DNA of 64,000 bases from Sphingomonas sp. TDK1. GTDB lineage: Bacteria > Pseudomonadota > Alphaproteobacteria > Sphingomonadales > Sphingomonadaceae. The notes below the pieces were generated by a model that did not search any database, was not told the origin of the DNA, and was given only the letters and a program-made list of their open reading frames with translations. The stretch covers positions 1-64,000 of the forward strand of contig NZ_LXVY01000043.1 in assembly GCF_001650735.1 (NCBI RefSeq), given 5' to 3'. The translations under genes and the position numbers were made by a program. Below are positions 53,830 through 61,054 of this stretch, piece after piece; position 1 is the first letter of the stretch; every line of letters starts with the position of its first letter.

Positions 53830-54456
53830 TTAGGCGGTCGCCCGCTTCTTCTCGACGATCTCGATCGCGCGCTGCACGGCCGCGTCGATCGACAAAAAGC
53901 TTGTGTCCAGCGTCACGGCGTCATCGGCCTGGGTGAGCGGGGCCTCGCTGCGCTTCGAGTCGCGCTCATCGCGCGCGCGGATGTCGGCCAGCACCTTGTC
54001 GAGGCTGACATTGATGCCGTTCTTGCGCAGCTCCAAATGCCGGCGCTGGGCACGGATCATCGGCGTCGCCTTGACGAACAGCTTCACGTCCGCGTCGGGC
54101 GCGATCACCGTGCCGATGTCGCGGCCGTCGAGCAGCGCGCCGCCGGGTTGCTGCGCGAACCGCTTCTGGCGCGCAAGCAGCGCGGCACGGACCAGCGGAT
54201 GCGCCGACACGATCGACGCCGTCTGGCCGATCTCGTCGCTGCGCAGCGACGGATCGTGCAACAGCGAATCGTCGAAGCCGCAAGCGGCGACGGCATCGGC
54301 TTCCCGGGTTGGATCCAGCCCTTCGCGCAGTACCGTTGCGGCTACGGCACGATAGAGCAGGCCGGTGTCAAGATGCGGCAAGTTGTAATGGCGGGCGAGG
54401 GCGCGCGCGATGGTGCCCTTGCCCGAAGCTGCCGGGCCGTCGACTGCGATGATCAT
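53830..54456 (-). CDS. cmk: Cytidylate kinase
   Basis: Phosphorylates CMP and dCMP. 208 residues. P-loop IIAVDGPAASGKGTIARALA; HLDTGLLYRAVA; LLDGRDIGTVIAPDADVKLF; then RHLELRKNGINVSLDKVLAD and RDERDSKRSEAPL. The ATG at 54456 is preferred; a GTG three codons earlier is in frame. Conserved order aroA-cmk-rpsA. Confidence 0.96.
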   Translation of the reverse strand: MIIAVDGPAASGKGTIARALARHYNLPHLDTGLLYRAVAATVLREGLDPTREADAVAACGFDDSLLHDPSLRSDEIGQTASIVSAHPLVRAALLARQKRFAQQPGGALLDGRDIGTVIAPDADVKLFVKATPMIRAQRRHLELRKNGINVSLDKVLADIRARDERDSKRSEAPLTQADDAVTLDTSFLSIDAAVQRAIEIVEKKRATA

Positions 54457-54514
54457 GCGGTCCACTCGCCAGCATCGCGCGGGACGTCAAGCGATTTGCC
54501 GTCAGTTCGTAGCA

Positions 54515-55843
54515 TTAGTCGGTGGTCAGTGCGTCCAGCGTCGGAAAGAAATTCGGGTAGCTGGTCGCCACCGGCGCGACGTCGTCGATCGCGATCGGCT
54601 GTTCCGCGGCGAGCGCGGCGACCGTCATGCTCATCGCGATGCGGTGATCGAGCTTGGTCGCGACCGATCCCCCGCCGGCGAGCGGCTTGCCGCCGGAACC
54701 CTGGATGGCGAGGCCGTCCTCGAATTCCTCGGTTGCCACGCCGCACGCTTCCAGTGCGGTGCGCATCGTGGCGATCCGGTCCGATTCCTTGACGCGCAGC
54801 TCGTGGGCGCCGCGCGCGACGGTGCGGCCCTCGGCCAGCGAAGCCGCGACGAACAGCACGGGATATTCGTCGATCATGCTCGGTGCGAGAGCAGCGGGCA
54901 CCTCGATCGCCTTCAAGGGCGCATGGCGGACGACGAGGTCGGCCACCGGCTCGCCGCCGACGGTGCGCGTGTTGGTCTCCGCGATGTCGGCGCCCATCAG
55001 GCGCAGCGCGGTGATCAGGCCGGTGCGCGTGGGGTTCATGCAGACATTGGCGATGGTGATGTCCGATCCCGGCACGATCGACGCGGCGACCATCCAGAAA
55101 CCGGCGGAGGAGGGGTCGCCCGGTACGACGATATGCTGGGGCTTCAACTCGGCCTCGCCGGTGATCGAGATGACCTTGCCCTCGGGCGAGTCCTCGACGG
55201 TCAGCTCGGCACCGAAGCCGCGCAGCATCCGCTCGCTATGGTCGCGGGTGGGCACGGGCTCTATCACGCGGGTGATGCCCGGCGTGTTGAGGCCCGCGAG
55301 CAGTACCGCCGACTTCACCTGTGCCGAGGCGACGGGCAGGGTATATTCGATCGGCACCGCCGGGCACATGCCGCGGAGCATCAGCGGCAGGCGACCGCCG
55401 GGGCTGGCGGTGATCTCGGCGCCCATCTGGCTCAGCGGCTCGATCACGCGGCCCATCGGGCGGCTGGAGAGCGACGCGTCGCCGGTGAAGGTCGCGGTGA
55501 TGCCGTGGCTGGCCACCAGTCCCATCAGCAAACGGGTGGAGGTGCCCGAATTGCCCATGTCGAGCGCCTGTCCGGGCTGTTGCAGCCCGCCGACCCCGAC
55601 GCCGTGGACGCGCCAAACGCCGTCCTTGTCCCGCTCCACCCGGGCCCCCATCGCGCGCATCGCCGCTGCGGTGGCGAGCACGTCCTCACCCTCCAGCAGG
55701 CCTTCGATCCGGCTTTCGCCGACGGCAAGCGCGGAAAACATGATCGCACGGTGGCTGATCGACTTGTCGCCGGGGACGGTAACGGTGCCACGCAGCGGAC
55801 CACGGGCGGCGAGGGTGAGAGGGCGGGGATCGGTGTTCGACAT
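54515..55843 (-). CDS. aroA: 3-Phosphoshikimate 1-carboxyvinyltransferase (EPSP synthase)
   Basis: Shikimate pathway enzyme; 442 residues. Visible: VTVPGDKSISHRAIMFSALA, MGNSGTSTRLLMGLVASHG, LPVASAQVKSAVLLAGLNTP, and late LRVKESDRIATMRTALEAC and KLDHRIAMSMTVAALAAE. Of the EPSPS classes it fits the class II (CP4-like) type of alphaproteobacteria; glyphosate sensitivity is not assessed. The ATG is at 55843. The upstream gap of 104 bp is shared with the divergent FYDLN gene. Confidence 0.96.
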   Translation of the reverse strand: MSNTDPRPLTLAARGPLRGTVTVPGDKSISHRAIMFSALAVGESRIEGLLEGEDVLATAAAMRAMGARVERDKDGVWRVHGVGVGGLQQPGQALDMGNSGTSTRLLMGLVASHGITATFTGDASLSSRPMGRVIEPLSQMGAEITASPGGRLPLMLRGMCPAVPIEYTLPVASAQVKSAVLLAGLNTPGITRVIEPVPTRDHSERMLRGFGAELTVEDSPEGKVISITGEAELKPQHIVVPGDPSSAGFWMVAASIVPGSDITIANVCMNPTRTGLITALRLMGADIAETNTRTVGGEPVADLVVRHAPLKAIEVPAALAPSMIDEYPVLFVAASLAEGRTVARGAHELRVKESDRIATMRTALEACGVATEEFEDGLAIQGSGGKPLAGGGSVATKLDHRIAMSMTVAALAAEQPIAIDDVAPVATSYPNFFPTLDALTTD

Positions 55844-55947
55844 GGGCGCGGCTTTGACAGGCGGCTTGCAGCATGGCAAGGCGCGCCCCACTTTCCGGGA
55901 TCACATCCCGAAATTTCCGAACACAGCGAAAGGCGAAGAGGCAACAC

Positions 55948-56274
55948 ATGGTGAAGCCGGAATGGGGCACCAAGCGCAGCTGCCCGAAGTGCGGTACGCG
56001 CTTCTATGATCTGACCAAGGACGAGCCGGTCACCTGCATCAACTGCGGTTTCGCCTGGGAGCCCGAGCCCATCCTGAAGTCGAAGCAACCGCTGCCGTTC
56101 GAGGCAGTGAAGGCCAATAGCGACAAGCCGGAAGCCGAGGATTCGGATCTGGTCGGTGATGACGATCTGGACATCGGTGCCGACGACGAGGAGCCCTCGC
56201 CGGACGACGACGTCGATCTCGGCGGCGACGACGACCTGGGCGTCGAGACCGGCAAGGACGAAGACGAGCAGTAA
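55948..56274 (+). CDS. FYDLN-acid-domain protein (TIGR02300)
   Basis: 108 residues. The N-terminal zinc-ribbon-like part has CPKCGTRFYDLTKDEPVTC then INCG (CxxC...CxxC) and carries the FYDL motif that names the family. The C-terminal half is very acidic, built from runs of Asp and Glu. Alphaproteobacterial; function unknown. AAGAGG precedes the ATG. Confidence 0.92.
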   Translation: MVKPEWGTKRSCPKCGTRFYDLTKDEPVTCINCGFAWEPEPILKSKQPLPFEAVKANSDKPEAEDSDLVGDDDLDIGADDEEPSPDDDVDLGGDDDLGVETGKDEDEQ

Positions 56275-56285
56275 GTCTGAAAAAT

Positions 56286-56316
56286 GTTGGCAAGCGCGAA
56301 AAAGGCGCTTGCCAAC
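56286..56316 (+). terminator. Hairpin after FYDLN gene
   Basis: GTTGGCAAGCGC (56286-56297) and GCGCTTGCCAAC (56305-56316), perfect 12-bp stem with a 7-nt A-rich loop. No U tract follows. The right arm may also supply the -35 of the next tRNA gene. Confidence 0.55.
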
Positions 56317-56335
56317 CCGGCAAGGCCCTTATAGA
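56309..56335 (+). promoter_or_regulatory. Candidate tRNA-Ala promoter
   Basis: TTGCCA (56309-56314), 15 bp, TATAGA (56330-56335), then a GC-rich discriminator, about 22 bp before the tRNA. The spacer is short, so the call is tentative. Confidence 0.4.
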
Positions 56336-56356
56336 GGGGCCGCCTTCCCGGGGAAT

Positions 56357-56432
56357 GGGGCCGTAGCTCAGCTGGGAGAGCGTCGCAATGGCATTGCGAA
56401 GGTCAGGGGTTCGATCCCCCTCGGCTCCACCA
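56357..56432 (+). tRNA. tRNA-Ala (anticodon GGC)
   Basis: 76 nt. Acceptor GGGGCCG with CGGCTCC (one G-U), D arm GCTCAGCTGGGAGAGC, anticodon arm TCGCA-ATGGCAT-TGCGA with GGC, T arm AGGGGTTCGATCCCCCT, and encoded CCA. Confidence 0.97.
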
Positions 56433-56674
56433 TTTCCCCTCTTCATGACATCGTTGGTGGCAATCGGGCGTAGGGCGCTGCGGGGTTCTCCCCGCGCTGT
56501 CATGCGCTCTTTCTGCGTCTGTGCATGTGCCGCTCTCCTCCACCTGCGGGGTGGTTCCCCTATACCTCCGTTCGATTTCGCCGCCGAAACGCTGCTGCCA
56601 TGACGAGCGCGGCCGATCGGGCGTGCGTGGCGCACTCTTGCTGGATCGGCGCGGATTCAAAAAGGAGCGCGGGG

Positions 56675-57643
56675 ATGAACGGGTTCGGAGAAATGCTGGG
56701 CGTCACGCGCCGCGAGCTGCTCGAGGGCGCGCTGGCGATAGGTGCGGTGGCCGCAATCGCACCGGCAGCGCAGGCAATGGCCCAGGGCCATTCACATCAT
56801 GGAGAAGAGAATATGGCTACCATCACGGTCAAGGACGGCACGACGATCTTCTACAAGGACTGGGGTCCCAAGACCGCCCAGCCGATCGTGTTCCACCATG
56901 GCTGGCCGCTCTCGGCGGATGACTGGGATGCCCAGATGCTGTATTTCCTGCAGCACGGCTATCGCGTGATCGCACATGACCGCCGCGGCCATGGCCGTTC
57001 GACCCAGACCGACACCGGCAACGACATGGCGACCTATGCGTCGGACGTGCTGGAGCTGGCCGAGGCGCTGGACCTGAAGAATGCCGTGCATATCGGCCAC
57101 TCGACCGGCGGCGGCGAAGTCGCGGCCTATGTCGCACGTTCAAAGCCGGGCCGCGTCGCCAAGGCAGTGCTGGTCGGCGCGATCCCGCCGATCATGGTGA
57201 AGACCGCCAGCAACCCCGGCGGCCTGCCGATCGAGGTGTTCGACGGCTTCCGTGCCGCGCTCGCCGCCAACCGCGCGCAATTCTATCTCGATGTGCCGAC
57301 CGGCCCGTTCTACGGCTTCAACCGTCCGGGCGCGAAGGTTTCGCAGGGCGTCATCCAGAATTGGTGGCGCCAGGGCATGATGGGTGGGTCCAAGGCGCAG
57401 TATGACTGCATCAAGGCCTTCTCGGAGACCGACCAGACCGAGGATCTGAAGAAGATCCAGGTGCCGGTGCTGTTCATGCACGGCGACGACGACCAGATCG
57501 TGCCGATCGCCGACTCGGCGATGCTGGGCGTGAAGCTGGTCAAGAATGGCGAGTTGAAGGTCTATAAGGGCTATCCGCACGGCATGCTGACCGTGCATGC
57601 GGACGTGCTGAACCCGGATCTGCTGGCGTTTATCCGCAAGTGA
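56675..57643 (+). CDS. Alpha/beta hydrolase, non-heme chloroperoxidase-like, with Tat-like leader
   Basis: 322 residues. N-terminal TRRELLEGALAIGAVAAIAP then AAQAMA, resembling a twin-Arg signal. The enzyme then starts at MATITVKDGTTIFYKDWGPK and shows FHHGWPLSADDWDAQM, HDRRGHGRSTQ, nucleophile elbow VHIGHSTGGGEVAAYV, VLFMHGDDDQIVP (Asp) and YPHGMLTVH (His). These match perhydrolase/chloroperoxidase-type esterases. The ATG at 56675 follows AAAGGAG; a second ATG at 56813 has GGAGAAGAG right upstream, so a shorter cytoplasmic form (276 residues) may also be made. A strong terminator follows. Confidence 0.9.
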   Translation: MNGFGEMLGVTRRELLEGALAIGAVAAIAPAAQAMAQGHSHHGEENMATITVKDGTTIFYKDWGPKTAQPIVFHHGWPLSADDWDAQMLYFLQHGYRVIAHDRRGHGRSTQTDTGNDMATYASDVLELAEALDLKNAVHIGHSTGGGEVAAYVARSKPGRVAKAVLVGAIPPIMVKTASNPGGLPIEVFDGFRAALAANRAQFYLDVPTGPFYGFNRPGAKVSQGVIQNWWRQGMMGGSKAQYDCIKAFSETDQTEDLKKIQVPVLFMHGDDDQIVPIADSAMLGVKLVKNGELKVYKGYPHGMLTVHADVLNPDLLAFIRK

Positions 57644-57654
57644 TGCGGTGAAAC

Positions 57655-57695
57655 GGGGCCGCACCTGCCGCAAGGACAGGTGCGGCCCCTTTTTT
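57655..57695 (+). terminator. Rho-independent terminator of the hydrolase gene
   Basis: GGGGCCGCACCTG (57655-57667) pairs perfectly with CAGGTGCGGCCCC (57677-57689), followed by TTTTTT (57690-57695). Confidence 0.95.
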
Positions 57696-57772
57696 GGTAT
57701 CTGCGCGGTTAGGCATGTTTGGCCACCGCTTGTTTACATCCCGATGCGAGACTGGCGCATCGGAGTAGCGCC

Positions 57773-58189
57773 ATGATCGCCACCAACATTGCCCTTACCG
57801 GGGTTCAGGCCAGCGTCGCGCGCATCAATGTCAGCGCGCAGAACGTCGCCAATGCCAATACCACCGGCGAGACCGCCAAGGCGGTTACGGCGGCGAGCGC
57901 GATCGGCAAGACGGTCAACCACGCCTATCAGCCGATCGCCATCTACCAGGCCGCTGCGGCCGCAGGCGGCGTGAACGCCAAGCCCGTGCCGGCGGTGCCG
58001 GGCACGCAGATGCGCTACGATCCGGAATCGCAGGATGCCGACGCAGACGGGAACATCGAGGCGCCCGACGTCGACCTCGCGAGCGAGGATGTGGAACAGC
58101 GCAAGGCCCTGTTCTCGTTCCGCGCCAACCTTTCGGTACTCCGCACCCAGGACCAGATGATGGGCTCGCTGCTGGATACCCGAGTCTGA
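57773..58189 (+). CDS. Orphan FlgC-like flagellar rod-domain protein
   Basis: 138 residues. The N terminus has the rod-protein motif ARINVSAQNVANANTTG. The C terminus has VDLASEDVEQRKALFSFRAN then LSVLRTQDQMMGSLLDTRV, the D0 helix pattern of FlgC/FlgB-type rod proteins. The middle is short and Ala/Pro-rich. No other flagellar gene is nearby. It could be a remnant of a lost flagellar locus or an independent protein; the closed reading frame and conserved termini favour function. Confidence 0.8.
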   Translation: MIATNIALTGVQASVARINVSAQNVANANTTGETAKAVTAASAIGKTVNHAYQPIAIYQAAAAAGGVNAKPVPAVPGTQMRYDPESQDADADGNIEAPDVDLASEDVEQRKALFSFRANLSVLRTQDQMMGSLLDTRV

Positions 58190-58195
58190 CGCACA

Positions 58196-58227
58196 CGAAA
58201 AAACCCTCTCCCAGACGGGAAGAGGGT
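58196..58227 (-). terminator. Rho-independent terminator of ohr
   Basis: ACCCTCTCCC (58203-58212) and GGGAAGAGGGT (58217-58227) pair. On the minus strand a TTTTTT tract follows (plus 58196-58202). It lies about 60 bp after the ohr stop and 14 bp after the opposing gene's stop. Confidence 0.75.
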
Positions 58228-58290
58228 CGCATCGTGCTCTAGAGCGAAGCGCCCCCGTCCTTCCTCGGGAAGGGCAGGGGCTCCTTGCGG

Positions 58291-58716
58291 TCAGGCCAGC
58301 GTCAGGCCGACATTCACATTGCCGCGGGTGGCGTTCGAATAGGGGCAGGTCTGGTGCGCGGCCTCGACCAGCTTCTGGGCCTCTTCGCGATCCATGCCCG
58401 GCAGGTCGATCAGCAGATCGGCGGTGATGCCGAAGCCGCCTTCCGAACGCGGGCCGATACCCACCGTTGCGGTGACCTTCACGTCGGCCGGAACCTTAAT
58501 CTTCATGCCGGCGCCGACCGCCTTCAGCGCGCCGATGAAGCAGGCCGAATAGCCCGCCGCGAACAGCTGCTCCGGATTGGTGCCGTCGCCGCCGGCGCCG
58601 CCCAGCTCCTTCGGAGTCGACAGCTTCACTTCCAGCACGCCGTCTTCCGAACGAGCGCTGCCGTCACGGCCGCCGGTTGCAGTTGCCTTGGTGCTGTACT
58701 TCACATCGACCGACAT
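58291..58716 (-). CDS. ohr: Organic hydroperoxide resistance protein
   Basis: Thiol peroxidase of the Ohr/OsmC family, reducing organic hydroperoxides; cytoplasmic. 141 residues, the family length. Both reactive Cys are visible: Cys59 in LFAAGYSACFIGALK and Cys124 in HQTCPYSNATRGN. N terminus YSTKATATGGRDGSARSEDG matches Ohr. Divergent from ohrR across a set of palindromes. SD AAAGGAG precedes the ATG. Confidence 0.96.
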   Translation of the reverse strand: MSVDVKYSTKATATGGRDGSARSEDGVLEVKLSTPKELGGAGGDGTNPEQLFAAGYSACFIGALKAVGAGMKIKVPADVKVTATVGIGPRSEGGFGITADLLIDLPGMDREEAQKLVEAAHQTCPYSNATRGNVNVGLTLA

Positions 58717-58737
58717 CGGGTGTCTCCTTTGAAGATT

Positions 58738-58812
58738 GCGATAATCATTATCGCGATAACGAATAGATAGGCGAGGCTGCTCCCCTTGTCCAGAGGATTC
58801 GTTATCGCGATA
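58738..58812. promoter_or_regulatory. ohr-ohrR operator region
   Basis: TATCGCGATAACGAAT (58749-58764) recurs as its exact reverse complement at 58797-58812, 48 bp centre to centre. Each holds an inner palindrome (TTATCGCGATAA at 58748-58759; TATCGCGATA at 58803-58812). The perfect dyad GCGATAAT-C-ATTATCGC (58738-58754) overlaps the first. These are the expected OhrR sites for mutual control of both genes. Confidence 0.8.
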
Positions 58813-58856
58813 TATGATTTTGTCCCGTCGCTGTCGGCGGGCAGGAGTTTCCGCTT

Positions 58857-59288
58857 ATGCCAGCCCCGCTTCCGCTCGACGGTCAGCTCTGCTTCTCGCT
58901 CTACAGTGCGAGCATGGCGATCACGCGCATCTACAAGCCGATCCTCGATCGGCTGGGCATCACCTATCCGCAATATCTGGTGCTTCATGCGCTATGGGAG
59001 AAGGACGGCCGTACCGTGGGTGCGATCGGCGAGCGCCTCGGGCTCGAGTCGAGCACGATCACTCCGCTGGTGAAGCGACTGGAGGCCGCCGGTCTGGTTG
59101 TACGCAAGCGCAACCCGGAGGACGAGCGCCAGGTCCAGGTGTTCCTGACCGAGCGGGGCAGCGCAATCCGCGAGGATTGCGGGTGCCTGGGCGAGGCCGT
59201 GGTCGACAAGACCGACCTGACGCTGGAGCGGCTGGCGCACCTCCATCGCGAAGCGCAGGCGTTGCGGGACTCGCTGGCGCGGGACTGA
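58857..59288 (+). CDS. ohrR: MarR-family organic-peroxide sensor OhrR
   Basis: 143 residues. The N-terminal LDGQLCFSLYSASMAITRIY has the sensor Cys12 and Tyr residues that hold it. Winged helix: LERLGLESSTITPLVKRLEA is close (here GERLGLESSTITPLVKRLEA), with the wing RKRNPEDERQVQV. Cys108 and Cys110 could give a disulfide partner as in two-Cys OhrR proteins. Peroxide oxidation of Cys12 should release the operators. Divergent from ohr by 140 bp. Confidence 0.94.
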   Translation: MPAPLPLDGQLCFSLYSASMAITRIYKPILDRLGITYPQYLVLHALWEKDGRTVGAIGERLGLESSTITPLVKRLEAAGLVVRKRNPEDERQVQVFLTERGSAIREDCGCLGEAVVDKTDLTLERLAHLHREAQALRDSLARD

Positions 59289-59375
59289 TCGCTGCGCCAA
59301 TCCCGGTTTGCCGCAGAGCGCCTTGCGGCTAAGGGAGGACGTTGACCCCCAAAATCTGCTGGAACCCGAGTTTCG

Positions 59376-60986
59376 ATGCTGCGCCTGTCCGGACTTTCCC
59401 TGCCCCTCGACCATCCCGCCGACGCGCTCGCCCCGGCGATCGCGACGCGGCTGGGCGTGGCCCCGGCTGAGCTGCGCGGCTTCACCGTGTTCAAGCGCGG
59501 CAATGATGCCCGGCGGCGGAATGCCATCCTGCTGGTCTATACGGTCGATGTCGATCTCGCCGACGAGGCCGAGGTGCTGGCGCGGCTGGCCGGCGACAAG
59601 GATGTGCGGCCGACGCCGGACATGACCTATCGCGCGCCGTTCCATGCCCCCGAGGGGTGGCGCGGCCTGCGCCCGGTGGTGATCGGCGCAGGGCCGTGCG
59701 GCCTGTTCGCAGGGCTGATCCTGGCGCAGATGGGCTTCCGACCGATCATCGTCGACCGCGGCAAGATCGTGCGCGAGCGCACCAAGGATACCTGGGGCCT
59801 CTGGCGTCGCTCGGAGCTGAACCCGGAGTCCAATGTCCAGTTCGGCGAGGGCGGGGCAGGGACCTTTTCCGACGGCAAGCTCTATTGCCGGGTGAAGGAT
59901 CCCCGTTTCCTGGGCCGCAAGGTGCTGGAGGAGTTCGTGAAGGCCGGCGCGCCCGACGACATTCTGTGGCAGGCGCACCCGCATATCGGCACCTTCCGCC
60001 TCGTCTCGATGGTGGAGAGCATGCGCCGCACCATCGAGGAGCTGGGCGGCGAATATCGCTGGCAGACCCGCGTCGAGGGCATCGAACTCGATGCGGAGCG
60101 CGGCATGCGCGGCCTGCACCTCCACGACGGCAGCTTCCTGGAGGCCGATCACGTCGTGCTGGCGGTCGGGCATAGCGCGCGGCCGACCTTCGAGATGCTC
60201 CACCGCCAGGGTGTCCATATCGAGGCCAAGCCCTTCTCGATCGGCGTGCGCATCGAGCATCCGCAGAGCTGGATCGACCAGGCACGCTTCGGCAACTGCG
60301 CCAAGCACCCGGATCTGGGCGCTGCTGCCTATGCATTGTCGCACCACTGCGCGAACGGCCGGACCGTCTACAGCTTCTGCATGTGCCCCGGCGGGCGGGT
60401 GGTGGCGGCGACCTCCGAAGAGGGCCGCGTCGTCACCAATGGCATGAGCCAATATTCGCGCGCCGAGTTCAACGCCAATTCCGGTCTCGTCGTCGCGATC
60501 GATCCGGCACGGGATTATCCCGAGGGACCGCTTGCGGGGATCGCGCTCCAGCGAAAGTGGGAAGATGCGGCGTATATCGCCGGGGGCTCCAACTATAACG
60601 CGCCGGGCCAGCTGGTCGGGGATCTCCTGGCCGGCCGCGCCTCTACCGCGCTGGGACAGGTCGTGCCCAGCTACAAGCCGGGCGTGACGCCGACCGACCT
60701 TTCCGCCTGCCTGCCGGATTTCGTGATCGAGGCATTCCGCGAGGCGCTGCCGGTGTTCGGCCGCCAGATCGCCCGCTACGATCATCCCGAAGCGGTGATG
60801 ACCGGCGTGGAAACGCGCACTTCCTCCCCCATCCGCATCACGCGCGGCGGGGATTTCCACAGCCTCAACACGCCGCGCCTGTTCCCGGCCGGCGAGGGGG
60901 CGGGCTATGCCGGCGGCATTCTCTCGGCGGCGATTGACGGCATCAAGGTGGCCGAGGCTGTGGCCAAGAGCATCCTGGCCGACTAA
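59376..60986 (+). CDS. NAD(P)/FAD-dependent oxidoreductase (COG2509-type)
   Basis: 536 residues. An N-terminal ferredoxin-like domain (about 1-90) precedes the FAD motif PVVIGAGPCGLFAGLILAQM, then NPESNVQFGEGGAGTFSDGK, VVLAVGHSARPTFEML, and the C-terminal FPAGEGAGYAGGILSAAIDG. This is the layout of the conserved but little-studied large flavoprotein family. Reaction unknown. ATG at 59376. Confidence 0.9.
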   Translation: MLRLSGLSLPLDHPADALAPAIATRLGVAPAELRGFTVFKRGNDARRRNAILLVYTVDVDLADEAEVLARLAGDKDVRPTPDMTYRAPFHAPEGWRGLRPVVIGAGPCGLFAGLILAQMGFRPIIVDRGKIVRERTKDTWGLWRRSELNPESNVQFGEGGAGTFSDGKLYCRVKDPRFLGRKVLEEFVKAGAPDDILWQAHPHIGTFRLVSMVESMRRTIEELGGEYRWQTRVEGIELDAERGMRGLHLHDGSFLEADHVVLAVGHSARPTFEMLHRQGVHIEAKPFSIGVRIEHPQSWIDQARFGNCAKHPDLGAAAYALSHHCANGRTVYSFCMCPGGRVVAATSEEGRVVTNGMSQYSRAEFNANSGLVVAIDPARDYPEGPLAGIALQRKWEDAAYIAGGSNYNAPGQLVGDLLAGRASTALGQVVPSYKPGVTPTDLSACLPDFVIEAFREALPVFGRQIARYDHPEAVMTGVETRTSSPIRITRGGDFHSLNTPRLFPAGEGAGYAGGILSAAIDGIKVAEAVAKSILAD

Positions 60987-61028
60987 CCAAAGCGTTTGTC
61001 TTGTATACGAAATCCTGGCTGCTGCCTC

Positions 61029-61034
61029 TATAAT
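61029..61034 (+). promoter_or_regulatory. Candidate -10 element of the EAL gene
   Basis: A perfect TATAAT lies 21 bp before the GTG start of the next gene. The -35 region (near 61006) is poor. The gap with the FAD gene is only 68 bp, so this would be the only place for a dedicated promoter. Confidence 0.35.
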
Positions 61035-61054
61035 GGGTAGCGAAGGGAACGTTT

